Source of the DNA: Acidobacteriota bacterium
GTDB taxonomy: Bacteria; Acidobacteriota; UBA6911; RPQK01; JAJDTT01
Direction: 5' to 3'
Assembly: GCA_022827025.1 (NCBI GenBank)
Contig: JAJDTT010000105.1
Location: 1 to 36,406 of the forward strand
DNA length: 36,406 nucleotides
A program made the translations under genes and the position numbers. The number at the start of each line of letters is the position of its first letter. Position 1 is the first letter of the stretch. Positions 1 to 8,767 of the stretch are shown piece by piece. Below the pieces are notes generated by a model, which ran no database searches, had not been told where the DNA came from, and saw nothing but the letters and a program-made list of their open reading frames with translations.

Positions 1-161
1 ACCAAGAGCAGGCAGGCGACCATGAGCAGCCGCCAGTAGAGATGCAGGATGCCGGGTGCCCGCAGACGAAAGATCCAGGGCAGAAGTCCCCCGACCAGAA
101 TCAGAATTCCAGTCTGAAGGCTGTAGAACCAGAGGTTGGACATCCACGATTCAAGGCTCAT
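1..161 (-). CDS. N-terminus of a second M56 (BlaR1-like) membrane peptidase, cut by the window edge
   Basis: Reading the minus strand from the ATG at 159-161 gives about 53 residues beginning MSLESWMSNLWFYSLQTG. They align closely with the N-terminus of the neighbouring 618-residue M56 protein (MSLELSLSNLWFYSLQTG), including the first two predicted membrane segments. The gene runs off the left edge, so the zinc site and any C-terminal domain cannot be seen. Its ATG overlaps the TGA of the upstream M56 gene (ATGA at 158-161), so translation is probably coupled and the two genes share the operon led by blaI. I infer a tandem duplication. Because only the N-terminus is visible, the full-length product could differ from its neighbour. 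Confidence 0.85.
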   Translation of the reverse strand, partial: MSLESWMSNLWFYSLQTGILILVGGLLPWIFRLRAPGILHLYWRLLMVACLLL

Positions 162-2014
162 TTCCCTTCCTCAATCATCTCCTCCAACTCCCGGAACTTC
201 TGCTGGAACTCCTTCATGTCGATTGCTGCCATCTCGTTTCTGGCACGCTCCAATTCCTTCCGCGCGTTCTCAAACTGGCGCCGGAAGTCCTTCAAATCGA
301 TTATTTCCATCTCGCTTTTGGCACGGTCCAATTCCTTTCGCGCCCGTTCAAGCGTGTGCCGCATCTGGCTCCCGATTTTGTTTTTCAGATTGACCGTTTG
401 CGGAACGGACGCATCGTGTGGGAAGCGGACGACGACGGTGGTTCTTACGGGAACGGGTATGCCGTCCAAGACAAAGGGCTTGTAACGCCATTGGCTTACG
501 GCATTCGCAGCCGCGGAGTTCAAGCCGGGGTCTCCCTCGTCCCCATTCATGACCTCCACCTGCTGAACTTCTCCGTTCTTGCCGATCACGATGGACAGTA
601 TGACCTGACCCGATGGACGAGCTTCTTGGAGCTCTGCCGGATACTCGGGATCAACCCGGTGGATCAGGCGGCTCTCCATGACCTGCCCTCCCACTCGAAC
701 AGGCTCCTCGACGGCTGATCTTGATTTGGGCATACGAAGAAAAACGGTGGTTCTTACCGGAACGGGCTTCCCGTCCAGGAGAAACGGTTCATAGCGCCAC
801 TGTTTCACCGCATCCGTCACCGCGGAATTCGAGGGGGGATGGTCTTCAGCGCCTTGCAAGACTTTCACCTGCTGAACCTCTCCCTTCCTGTCGACAACGA
901 TGGACAATATGAACTGATCCAACGGGCGGGAACTCCCCGGGCGGCCGGGGATCTCCGGATCAACCTTGTGGACCAGCTTGTTGGCCATGACCCGACTTCC
1001 GACTCGAACAGGCTCTCCGGCAGTTGGTTCCTCTTGCGGCATCCGAGCCGACGGAGTGGCCTTCAAAGGCAGTGCGGCCAGACTCCACCATCCGGTTACC
1101 GACAGCAGGGCAACGCAGACGCTCCAGAACATCGTCGATTTGGTCTTGGACATTCGTACCTCCTGGAATTGGAGCAGGCGCCGCACCCGGCGGCTGAACT
1201 GGCATTCCCTGAGAAAAAGGGGAGCGGGCAAGGATGCGGTGGAATTCTTCCACCTTGCGATCTCAACCAATGAATGAAGGTAGGTCTTCCTCGACCCCAG
1301 CAGCGCGACCGCTCGCTCATCCACGACCTGCTCCCGGGTCAACTGAATTCGGCCGATCAGCCAGTAGACACCCGGGTGGAACCAGAACACGGTCCGCACC
1401 AACTCCTCGATTGTGTTCCAGAACCAGTCGCCCCTCTTCACGTGCAGCAGCTCATGGCAAGCGACCGCCTTCTGCATCGCCTCGTCCAGCTCTGCAAACG
1501 ACTCGGGGACGACGATGACCGGGCGGAACCAGCCAAACGTAACGGGTCCGGTGACCTCGGACGACACACGAAACCGGGTAGAAACTTCCATCTCCTCGGT
1601 CAGCAGCTTCAGATGCGGCGGCAGGACCAGCCGCCGAGTTCTCCGCCTCAAGCGGCGGAGCCTGCAAAAGCCAGCCCCCAGCCAGATCAGGCGAAGCAAG
1701 ATGCCGGAGACCAAGAGAACCCCCAACATCGGAAAGACGTCAGCGGCCTGGTCCGTCTCACTGACCGTCACCGGAGAAGCGGGAAGAATCAGTTCCTCGG
1801 CCACTGGAACCGATACGGGATCGGGCAAGGGTTCCGGCACCCCCGGTTGGAATACCAGAAGGAGACAGACTGCCAGCAGAACCCGCCAAAAAAGGTACAA
1901 ACTGCGGGGCTCTCGAAGTCGAAGGATTCGGACCAGGAGGCCAGCCGCCAGAATCAGGATTCCGGTCTGGAGGCTGTAGAACCAGAGATTGGATAACGAC
2001 AGTTCCAGGCTCAT
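158..2014 (-). CDS. M56 family metallopeptidase (BlaR1-like) with two C-terminal TonB domains
   Basis: The 618-residue membrane protein has predicted TM helices near residues 8-30, 38-56 and 92-115. A cytoplasmic-type peptidase region carries the zinc motif HELLH at 187-191, followed by FHP at 212-214, and a fourth TM helix lies near 295-317. Two homologous TonB C-terminal-like modules follow at about 337-428 and 440-531; each has a VDPE motif and a QWRY(E/K)PF(L/V)LDG(K/I)PVPVRTTV core. The last 80 residues are highly charged and likely coiled coil. In the family, BlaR1/MecR1 proteins sense an external signal and remove the BlaI repressor by proteolysis; here the sensor domain is replaced by TonB-like modules. 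The ATG overlaps the TAA of blaI by one base, so the two are probably translationally coupled. The substrate and signal are unknown. Confidence 0.9.
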   Translation of the reverse strand: MSLELSLSNLWFYSLQTGILILAAGLLVRILRLREPRSLYLFWRVLLAVCLLLVFQPGVPEPLPDPVSVPVAEELILPASPVTVSETDQAADVFPMLGVLLVSGILLRLIWLGAGFCRLRRLRRRTRRLVLPPHLKLLTEEMEVSTRFRVSSEVTGPVTFGWFRPVIVVPESFAELDEAMQKAVACHELLHVKRGDWFWNTIEELVRTVFWFHPGVYWLIGRIQLTREQVVDERAVALLGSRKTYLHSLVEIARWKNSTASLPAPLFLRECQFSRRVRRLLQFQEVRMSKTKSTMFWSVCVALLSVTGWWSLAALPLKATPSARMPQEEPTAGEPVRVGSRVMANKLVHKVDPEIPGRPGSSRPLDQFILSIVVDRKGEVQQVKVLQGAEDHPPSNSAVTDAVKQWRYEPFLLDGKPVPVRTTVFLRMPKSRSAVEEPVRVGGQVMESRLIHRVDPEYPAELQEARPSGQVILSIVIGKNGEVQQVEVMNGDEGDPGLNSAAANAVSQWRYKPFVLDGIPVPVRTTVVVRFPHDASVPQTVNLKNKIGSQMRHTLERARKELDRAKSEMEIIDLKDFRRQFENARKELERARNEMAAIDMKEFQQKFRELEEMIEEGK

Positions 2015-2382
2015 TACCCCTCCTCGATCATTTGCTCCAGTTCTCGTAGCTTCACCTTGGAAACGTCGTGCCGCTCGACCAAGTGCAGCATGAGCGCCTC
2101 GCTGGACCCTCCGAACACCCGCTCCACCAGGTCCGCCACCACCTCACGAACCACTTCATCCCGGGGACGGGTGGGCCGATAGATATGCGCCCGCCCCTCC
2201 TTCCACTTCCGGAGAAATCCCTTTCGGTCCAGGCTCTGCATGGTGCCCATAACCGAGGTGTAGGCGATCCGGCGCCGAAGGCGCAGTTCCTCGTAGACGT
2301 CGCGGACGGTGACCTCTTCCTTGTCCAGACGCCAGATCAGCTTCATGATTTCCAGTTCCTGCCGACTTAAGGACTTTGACAT
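2014..2382 (-). CDS. blaI: BlaI/MecI/CopY-family transcriptional repressor
   Basis: This 122-residue protein matches the BlaI/MecI family in length and pattern. An N-terminal winged helix (SRQELEIMKLIW, then VRDVYEELRLRRRIAYTSVMGTMQSL) recognises DNA. It is followed by the KGFLRK wing and a C-terminal dimerisation helix pair ending RELEQMIEEG. Such repressors bind dyad operators as dimers and are cleaved or displaced after their M56 partner is activated. Here blaI is the first gene of an operon with at least two M56-type genes, so autoregulation is likely. The start is ATG at 2380-2382. The sequence immediately upstream is a dyad with no Shine-Dalgarno site, which suggests a very short or absent leader. 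The name reflects family membership; the target need not be a beta-lactamase. Confidence 0.9.
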   Translation of the reverse strand: MSKSLSRQELEIMKLIWRLDKEEVTVRDVYEELRLRRRIAYTSVMGTMQSLDRKGFLRKWKEGRAHIYRPTRPRDEVVREVVADLVERVFGGSSEALMLHLVERHDVSKVKLRELEQMIEEG

Positions 2383-2400
2383 ACGTAGACTCTAGTACGT
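2383..2400 (-). promoter_or_regulatory. Candidate BlaI operator dyad abutting the blaI start codon
   Basis: Two overlapping dyads touch the start codon: ACGTA (2383-2387) pairs with TACGT (2396-2400), and TAGA-C-TCTA occupies 2386-2394. On the minus strand an A/T-rich TATATAAC lies just upstream (about 2401-2408) and could be a -10 box. That would place transcription start inside or next to the dyad and leave a leader of roughly 0-15 nt. Position and symmetry fit an autoregulatory BlaI site, but the sequence does not match the classical TACA-n2-TGTA operator exactly. The assignment is by inference. Confidence 0.4.
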
Positions 2401-2538
2401 TATATACCTTATTTCAACCAGGAATCCGGATTTTTGAAATCACGTCTAAAACTCAGTACGGAATCCGTGGTTGGAATGCCGTTCGGAGATGCGTTCTCCG
2501 GGACCGTCTGCTTCGGTCCGGCGGCAACGAAATGGCGA

Positions 2539-4383
2539 CTACGCTGGGCGTTTCCTCAACCCTTTCACCGGAAACGGCTTATCGCTCAAGAGGCTCTGCA
2601 GGATGTTTCCCAGGATCTCGACGGTTTTCGGGGCGGCACCCAGGGCGCTCCAGACGATGTTGCCTTCGCCGTCGATGATGTAGTGGCTCGGGTACGCCTC
2701 CACCCCGAATGCCCGTGCCATGCGGCTCGAGGATGGAACGATCTCGTAGCGGAACTCCCTGCCCTTCAGGAACTCCTTGATCGGTTCCGCGTCATCCGTG
2801 GCGAAGGCCAGGAATCGGGCCTTCCCCGCAAACTCGTTCGCCAAGTCGTTCAGCTCGGGGATCTCCTTGATGCACGGTCCGCAACTGGTGAACCAGAAAT
2901 TCACCACCACCGGCTTCCCCTTCAGTGACTTGGACGTCAGTTGGACGCCCTCCAGTGTCGTCCCTCGGATCTGCGGGGCAGGTTCCAGTTCCGGAGTTTC
3001 ACCGGTCAACCGGGTCATGAGGTAGTCGTCGAAACCCCGGCTGCCTCCGGTGCGGGCAACAAAGGCGTTCTTCAACATCTCCTCGGCCGTCGCGGACCCC
3101 ATGCGGTAGGCGTCCACGAGGATTTCTTCGCCCCGGCGGAGATGGCCAATGCTCGTCCAGACTGCCGCCTCGATTTCCAGGTCCTCTGCCGACCGGCCCC
3201 GTCCGTCTGCTTGAGCCATCTTGACATCGGCCAGCGCCCCTTCAGCATCCCCGTTCCGGAGCCGAAGCCGGGCGCGAACCCTGAAGGCCAGATCCCGCAG
3301 ACGCTTGTCGGAAACGAACGCGTGCGGCGTGAAATAGAGCTCGATCGAGCGGTCGATGAGTCGTTTGGCCTCTTCGTCCGAGGTCCCCTCCCTGGACAGT
3401 GCGTTCGCCAACAGCAGATAGGGATGGGGATCTTCCGGATCCTCGTCGACCCAAGCCGCGAACAGGCGGCGAGTGGCTTCCAGGCTCACTCTTGTATTGC
3501 TCCTGAGCCAGAGGACAGATCTCCTGTCCTTCCAGAGACGCGGGTTGGCCGGCGCGTCGTTCACGAGCATCGCTTGCAGCTTCTCCAGCCCAGCACTCAT
3601 TTGGTCCAGACCCTGAGTCGATACCCAGAAATCGGCTTCGTTCAGGGCTTGGACAGAGTATCTCGACTCGGGAAACCGGGTACAGAGTTCGGTCAAGCTC
3701 TCAAATGCGCGGTCTGATCGTTTCGCGAGCCAGTAACCCGTAGACAGCGTTCGGAGCAATGATGGCCCCTTTTCTTGGACCTCCATCTTGCGAAGCTGTG
3801 AAATGACTTCATCGATTTCCAGATTCTTCAAGATCCTTTGCTTAAGCCCCCAGATCTTGGGGTAGATCCACCACAGGTCCGGGTTTTCGGCGAGTGTGCT
3901 GTCGATGACCTCGTTGCAGGCCGCGAGGTCCGTCCGCGGTCTGCATGACGACAAGACCCGGGTTCCGGGCGGCGATTCTCCGGTATCCGTTCGAGGCGCA
4001 AATCCCTTGCCACGAAAAATCCTTTCCGGCGTCCGGATCCTGACCGCCGCCCATTCGCAGTTGCCGGGCATCGTCATTCGAGCGACGAACGCTTCTCCGT
4101 CCCAGACGGCCTTCGCATTGACGGTGGAAAGGATGTCCTGATCCCAAGTCGACAAGTTGACGAACACGCGATCATTCGGGAAAAGACGACCCCGCGGGAA
4201 TTCCGGAGTGATCCGAACGACAAAGGATTGACCCCAGCGAGGCGCTTCGGGCTCGATCTGAACCCCGGCAAACAGGCCGGTCCCCAGCGCGAGGGCGGAC
4301 AGGAGAGGGCAGATGGTTCCGATCAGACTTCTCGAAACGTTCTTAGCATGTCTTCCGTAAAGTCGCATGAATGTGAGAAACAT
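2539..4383 (-). CDS. Exported protein with C-terminal TlpA/ResA-like thioredoxin domain
   Basis: The 614-residue product has a positively charged N-terminus and a hydrophobic stretch (about residues 17-40) that looks like a signal peptide or anchor. A large helical middle region (about 150-450) resembles degenerate TPR or other helical repeats. The C-terminal thioredoxin fold (about 465-605) contains WFTSCGPC, with the redox pair at Cys501 and Cys504, and a typical cis-proline at Pro565 (EAYPSH). TlpA/ResA proteins exchange dithiols in the periplasm, often reducing cysteines of apocytochromes or exported enzymes. The ATG at 4383 is preceded on the minus strand by GGAGG at a 4-nt spacing; Met6 is an alternative start. 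The gene is separated from blaI by about 156 bp and is probably its own unit. The substrate is unknown. Confidence 0.85.
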   Translation of the reverse strand: MFLTFMRLYGRHAKNVSRSLIGTICPLLSALALGTGLFAGVQIEPEAPRWGQSFVVRITPEFPRGRLFPNDRVFVNLSTWDQDILSTVNAKAVWDGEAFVARMTMPGNCEWAAVRIRTPERIFRGKGFAPRTDTGESPPGTRVLSSCRPRTDLAACNEVIDSTLAENPDLWWIYPKIWGLKQRILKNLEIDEVISQLRKMEVQEKGPSLLRTLSTGYWLAKRSDRAFESLTELCTRFPESRYSVQALNEADFWVSTQGLDQMSAGLEKLQAMLVNDAPANPRLWKDRRSVLWLRSNTRVSLEATRRLFAAWVDEDPEDPHPYLLLANALSREGTSDEEAKRLIDRSIELYFTPHAFVSDKRLRDLAFRVRARLRLRNGDAEGALADVKMAQADGRGRSAEDLEIEAAVWTSIGHLRRGEEILVDAYRMGSATAEEMLKNAFVARTGGSRGFDDYLMTRLTGETPELEPAPQIRGTTLEGVQLTSKSLKGKPVVVNFWFTSCGPCIKEIPELNDLANEFAGKARFLAFATDDAEPIKEFLKGREFRYEIVPSSSRMARAFGVEAYPSHYIIDGEGNIVWSALGAAPKTVEILGNILQSLLSDKPFPVKGLRKRPA

Positions 4384-4474
4384 ACGTCCTCCAGCCAGGA
4401 GAGATCACAAATTCCAAATCCCAAGATAGGAGCTCTCCCACCGGCCATGAGCCCGGCGAGATCCTGGGAGAAAA

Positions 4475-4605
4475 GGAGTGGGGGTTTTCCTACCCCCACT
4501 CCCTCGGGGGGACTGAAAGTCCCCCCTCCTATTCACCCAACTCCGGCCCCACCGGGGCCCAGCGAAGGCAACCGCAGCGAAGAGGGGGGACAAGAATGTC
4601 CCCCC
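4475..4605. repeat. Cluster of three dispersed hairpin repeats
   Basis: Three perfect hairpins lie downstream of the sulfatase gene. At 4475-4502, GGAGTGGGGG and CCCCCACTCC flank TTTTCCTA. At 4506-4526, GGGGGGACT and AGTCCCCCC flank GAA. At 4584-4605, GGGGGGACA and TGTCCCCCC flank AGAA. They belong to a family seen at six other places in this window, with different stems and a short TCC/GGA-like loop. None is followed by a convincing T-tract. The remainder of 4384-4645 shows no gene. Confidence 0.85.
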
Positions 4606-4645
4606 TCCGGGTGCCCCATGGTTTTCTCAGAAGACCGGGAGCTTC

Positions 4646-6328
4646 TCACTCCTCACCTCTCATTTCTCCTTCCACGGCCGATTCCCCATCTTTTGCAACC
4701 CTCTGCCTCCAAGCCTGATAGAGGCGGCCCATTGCCTTCACCCGCTCCGGATACCGGGACGCAAGGTCTCGCCGCTCGGTGCGGTCCGTATCCAGGTCGA
4801 AGAGCAGCCACAGGTTTTCCGGATCTCCCAGGACCGGTGGAACGGTCCCGCTCCTCCCCGCAGGCCGCCAGGGCTGGTAGCGAATCCAGTGGTCGGGAGA
4901 AACCAGCTTCCACCTGCCCTGCCGGACCGCCCGCCAGAGACCGCGCTGATTCCAGAAGAGCGCCTCATGGCCCTCCCGGGTCCTTGCCTGGAAGATGGGA
5001 AGCAGGCTCCGGCCCTCGATCGGCGGGATCCTCATCCCGTTCACCTCTGACGGATAGTCGGCTCCGGCAACCTCCAGGCAGGTGGCCATGATGTCGATGA
5101 GGTGGCCGGGTTCCGAGCTGACCCTTCCCGGCCGCGCGATCCCCCGGGGCCAGTACGCCACCAGGGGCGTGGCGATGCCGCCCTCGTGGTTCCAGCGCTT
5201 GAACTGCCGAAACGGCGTGTTGCTGAGATTGGCCCAGGGGAGGTCCACCGATCGGTAGGACTCGACGGGACCCGGCGGCAGGCCGGGTGTCCGGGTCCGG
5301 TCCTCGTCGCTGGCGCCGTTGTCGGACAGGAACAGAACCAGGGTGTTCCTTTCCTTGCCCAGCGACCGCACGGTCTCCATGAGGCGGCCGATGTTCTGGT
5401 CCATTCGATCCACCATGGCGGCATAGACTGCCATCTTCAGGTCCCATGCCTCCTTGTCCGCCACCTCGTCCCAGGCCGGCGCGTGGGGACTGCGGGGAGA
5501 CAGTTCCGATCGGCCGGGGATCAACCCTTCCCGCACCAGACGCCGGTGGCGCTCCCGGCGGAGCGTGTCCCAACCCGCCATGAAACGGCCCCGGTAGCGG
5601 GCAATGTCTTCCGGCCAGGCATGAAGCGGGTAATGAGGCACGGTATAGGCGAGATAGAGAAAGAAGGGGCGGTCCTCCCGGCCGTACTGCTCCAGATAGC
5701 CGATGGCGTGATCCGTGAAGGCGTCGGTGCTGTAGAACCGGCGGTCTTCCGGCGTGTAGGGGCGAACGACCTTCCCTTCGATGGAAAAGGGTTGGTCGTC
5801 GCCGGCGAACTTCTTGCCCGGCTCCGGCTCACCGGGTCGTCGTCGGCCCGGATTGAAATGATTGCTGGTTCCCGTCAGGAGTCCGTAGTAACGCTCGAAT
5901 CCCCGCTTCAACGGATGGCCGTCCAGGTGCCACTTGCCCGACATGAACGTCCGGTAACCGGCGGCCTTGAGGGCTTCCGCCAGGGTGACGCATCCCAGAA
6001 ACCGGCGGTCTCCCACCTGTTGGGAATAGAGTCCGCTGAGCAACGATGCCCGGCTGGCCGGACAGATCGCATTGTTGTAGAACTGCGAGAAGCGGAGCCC
6101 GTTGCGGGCCAGGCGGTCCAGATTCGGGGTCCGGATCTCTCCCCCGTAGCAGCCCAGGTCCGAGTAGCCCAGATCGTCCGCCATGATCAGGATGATGTTG
6201 GGCCGGGGCGGAGACGAGCCCCACGCCAGCGAGCCGGCGAGCAGGGCAAACAGGAACGCCCGGACGACGCTTCGGCTGGCGTTCCTCACCCTTCGTGATG
6301 CGAGCGGGCGTTCCTCAGAACCCGGCAT
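4646..6328 (-). CDS. Sulfatase (formylglycine-dependent arylsulfatase family), exported
   Basis: The 560-residue protein has an N-terminal signal segment (about 22-38) followed by the sulfatase core starting PRPNIILIMADDLGYSDLG. Asp51 and Asp52 are metal ligands. CPASR at 89-93 is the C-x-(P/A)-S-R signature whose cysteine is converted to formylglycine. GKWHLDG at 131-137 supplies Lys and His active-site residues, and FLSDNG is the second metal-binding Asp-Asn. Family members hydrolyse sulfate esters of glycans or small molecules in the periplasm or outside the cell. The ATG lies about 8 nt after the start of the upstream FG-GAP stop codon, and AGGGA overlapping that stop acts as a ribosome site, so the two genes form a coupled pair. 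The substrate cannot be read from sequence. A formylglycine-generating enzyme must be encoded elsewhere. Confidence 0.95.
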   Translation of the reverse strand: MPGSEERPLASRRVRNASRSVVRAFLFALLAGSLAWGSSPPRPNIILIMADDLGYSDLGCYGGEIRTPNLDRLARNGLRFSQFYNNAICPASRASLLSGLYSQQVGDRRFLGCVTLAEALKAAGYRTFMSGKWHLDGHPLKRGFERYYGLLTGTSNHFNPGRRRPGEPEPGKKFAGDDQPFSIEGKVVRPYTPEDRRFYSTDAFTDHAIGYLEQYGREDRPFFLYLAYTVPHYPLHAWPEDIARYRGRFMAGWDTLRRERHRRLVREGLIPGRSELSPRSPHAPAWDEVADKEAWDLKMAVYAAMVDRMDQNIGRLMETVRSLGKERNTLVLFLSDNGASDEDRTRTPGLPPGPVESYRSVDLPWANLSNTPFRQFKRWNHEGGIATPLVAYWPRGIARPGRVSSEPGHLIDIMATCLEVAGADYPSEVNGMRIPPIEGRSLLPIFQARTREGHEALFWNQRGLWRAVRQGRWKLVSPDHWIRYQPWRPAGRSGTVPPVLGDPENLWLLFDLDTDRTERRDLASRYPERVKAMGRLYQAWRQRVAKDGESAVEGEMRGEE

Positions 6329-6334
6329 TCGTCC

Positions 6335-8767
6335 CTATCGATCCGACACTACGGGACGGCCCAGCCGGACTTTGGGGCGTTCGTCCAGTTCCAGCGCCGT
6401 GTGCCGGTAGAAGTAGTAGGTGCCCATTTCCGGAGAGGCCAGGATGTCGGGCTTGGCGTCTCCGTCCAGGTCCCGGAAGCCGTAGTAGGGACCGTGCGAG
6501 CCAAGCCCTTCCAACGGCTTTCCGAAGAGGGCCAAAACCTGGGGAGGCCCGAAGCGGGGTTCGGCCGGAGTGCCGATGTTGGGATAGATGAGAGGCCGGG
6601 TGGGATTGTGGTCCCACGCGCCCGACCTGCGTCGGCATTCGTTGAAGAAGAGGTCCAGCAGGCCGTCCCCGTTCCAGTCCACCAGGAAGAACTGGCTCGG
6701 CTGTAAATCGACTCCCTGGATGGCCTCGCCTCCGGGAAGGCGAAAGGGACCGTCGTCCCGGAGCCGAAGCGTCCCCTCCCCGTCCCGGAACCTTCGGAAC
6801 AGGTGGGCCTCCCAGGTGACGGCCGCAGCCGTCACGAGATCGGTGAGACCGTCTCCGGTGACGTCGGCAAATGCGGCCCGGGCCCTCCCGCGGAACGGCT
6901 GGTGGCGGTTGGGAACCTTCTTCCTCCACTGGCCGGTTCCGGCTCCCAGCAGTTTGGCCGTCGCGGCCAGGAGATCCTTTCCGTCGGGATAACCCTCGCA
7001 CAGAATCTGGAGCCGCGGTCCGAACCTGGGCCGGCTGCGGGTGCCGATGTTGCGGTACCAGAAGATCCGGTTGGTCAGGTTGGGGAGCAGCAGGTCCGGC
7101 AGCCGGTCTCCGTCCCAGTCGATGTAGACCGGGTGCGTGTAGCCCATGTTGTGCCCGTAATTCTCCAAACCCGGAAAGACCTGGCTCATGAAGAGGCAGA
7201 TCGGTTCCCCCTGGGACCGGACCGGCTCCTCCCGGGCGAATGCCGGACGAGACTCGGTGCCGTCGTTGATCAGGACGCGGACAAAGCCGAATCCGTCGCC
7301 GGCCAGGAGATCCCAGTCCCCGTCTCCGTCCCAATCGCAGGGATAGGGCGTCGCCTGTTCTCCCAAAATCGCATGGGCAGACAGCGACAGGGCCTCGCGG
7401 CGCAGGAAAGCCGGTTCCTTTCCGGCATCACCCTTGAGATGCTCGAAAAAGGCCAACTTTCGAAGGTGGTCGTAGGCCACCAGGAGGCCTCGCCGGGGAC
7501 CCGCCGGGACGGATGCGGTGAAATAGGCGGCCGGGACACCAACCTGTTCCAGCAGGCGAGGGGAACCAAACCTTGGAACCGATCCACCCTGGTTCCGGCG
7601 CCACGCCACCCGGTAGAAATGTTTCTTCCTCTCGGCCTCGGGATCGGTGACCAGGCAGACGCTGTCCGGACGGCCGTCCTGGTCCACGTCGTAGAAACTG
7701 GCCCGGACTCCGGGATCGATTTGAACAGGGCGTCCCGGCCGAAAGGGCCAGCCCTCGGGATTCGTATTTCGAATGAAGTAACCCCGGCCGTCGGGTGGAA
7801 TGTCCTGGCCTCGAAACATGGACCCGACGAACAGGTCCTGGCTCCCGTCCTGGTCCAGGTCCACGATTCTCACCGGACCCCACCATTCCTTTGGACGGGG
7901 AATGCGGCCGTGGTCCCGGAAGATGGAAAGTCCTCCGTCGTCCCGCTCCCCGGTGTTGAGAAGGAAGATGATCCAACCCTCGGCGCTGCGGGGATTCTGA
8001 TGCGAGCCGTCGGCAGGCGAGGAATAGACAAGGTCGACCAGGCCGTCGCCGTTCAGGTCTCCCGCGTCCAGGTGGAGGTAGCCGGCCCGCAGATGCCGCG
8101 GCTCCGGCGAGCCGGCTTCGTCCAGGTAGCGGATGGCGACCGGTTCGCCGAACTGGAACTCGTCGGCGCCGCCGACCCGGGGATAGCAGACGATTCCCCC
8201 AGGCGGACGGTCAGGCGAATAGGTGTAGATGACCGTTCCCACGAGGTCGCGCTTGCCGTCTCCCGTCAGGTCCACCAGGGCGCCCAGAATGGGAAGCGAG
8301 ATGGGTTTCGGCTCGCCCGCGTTGTAACGGAGCAGATCGCCGGTTCCGATCATGGGAACGTAAGGACGAGGATTCAGCGGCGGCCGCACGGCGCCCACCC
8401 GAAAACGGATCCGGTAGTCTCTATGCTCCGGGTCCTCCACGACCCACTGGACCCGTCCCTGCTGTCCGTGGTGGAAGTCGCGGCTCAGGGCATGAGGCAC
8501 AGGGCTCCCCGACACCGCATCCACGACCTGAATCGAGTTGGGATCCAGAACCCCGGCGACTCCGGCGTCCGCGGCCAGGGAGGCGAAGTCGATCCATGGC
8601 TCCAGAGGAATCTGGCCGAACGGAAGTTGGGAGACGATGCGAAGCCCCACCGTGACCTCGCGGCCGGACGAATAGGCGGCCGGCCAGATCAGGGTGACGG
8701 ACAAGGCGAAGATCAGGGTCTGCAAACTCCGGATCGACATGGAAGAGAGTCCCTTGGAATCCAGCAA
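6335..8767 (-). CDS. Exported FG-GAP/VCBS repeat beta-propeller protein
   Basis: The 810-residue protein contains about nine calcium-loop motifs typical of FG-GAP/VCBS repeats, such as DLTGDGKRDLV, DLNGDGLVDLV, DWDGDGDWDLL, DWNGDGLLDLF and DLDGDAKPDIL, spread along most of its length. It has a signal peptide in the first 35 residues. Such proteins fold as integrin-like propellers and usually bind surfaces or carbohydrates outside the cell. The start chosen is TTG at 8765-8767, because GGAGG lies 4 nt upstream on the minus strand; an ATG at 8738-8740 keeps the signal peptide but has no good ribosome site. It is the first gene of a pair with the sulfatase 6 bp downstream, suggesting that substrate binding and desulfation go together. 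Confidence 0.85.
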   Translation of the reverse strand: MLDSKGLSSMSIRSLQTLIFALSVTLIWPAAYSSGREVTVGLRIVSQLPFGQIPLEPWIDFASLAADAGVAGVLDPNSIQVVDAVSGSPVPHALSRDFHHGQQGRVQWVVEDPEHRDYRIRFRVGAVRPPLNPRPYVPMIGTGDLLRYNAGEPKPISLPILGALVDLTGDGKRDLVGTVIYTYSPDRPPGGIVCYPRVGGADEFQFGEPVAIRYLDEAGSPEPRHLRAGYLHLDAGDLNGDGLVDLVYSSPADGSHQNPRSAEGWIIFLLNTGERDDGGLSIFRDHGRIPRPKEWWGPVRIVDLDQDGSQDLFVGSMFRGQDIPPDGRGYFIRNTNPEGWPFRPGRPVQIDPGVRASFYDVDQDGRPDSVCLVTDPEAERKKHFYRVAWRRNQGGSVPRFGSPRLLEQVGVPAAYFTASVPAGPRRGLLVAYDHLRKLAFFEHLKGDAGKEPAFLRREALSLSAHAILGEQATPYPCDWDGDGDWDLLAGDGFGFVRVLINDGTESRPAFAREEPVRSQGEPICLFMSQVFPGLENYGHNMGYTHPVYIDWDGDRLPDLLLPNLTNRIFWYRNIGTRSRPRFGPRLQILCEGYPDGKDLLAATAKLLGAGTGQWRKKVPNRHQPFRGRARAAFADVTGDGLTDLVTAAAVTWEAHLFRRFRDGEGTLRLRDDGPFRLPGGEAIQGVDLQPSQFFLVDWNGDGLLDLFFNECRRRSGAWDHNPTRPLIYPNIGTPAEPRFGPPQVLALFGKPLEGLGSHGPYYGFRDLDGDAKPDILASPEMGTYYFYRHTALELDERPKVRLGRPVVSDR

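Noticed and set aside
4584-4605. Intrinsic terminator for the sulfatase operon
   Set aside because: The stem is strong but no T-tract follows on the minus strand, and the same hairpin type also occurs upstream of genes.
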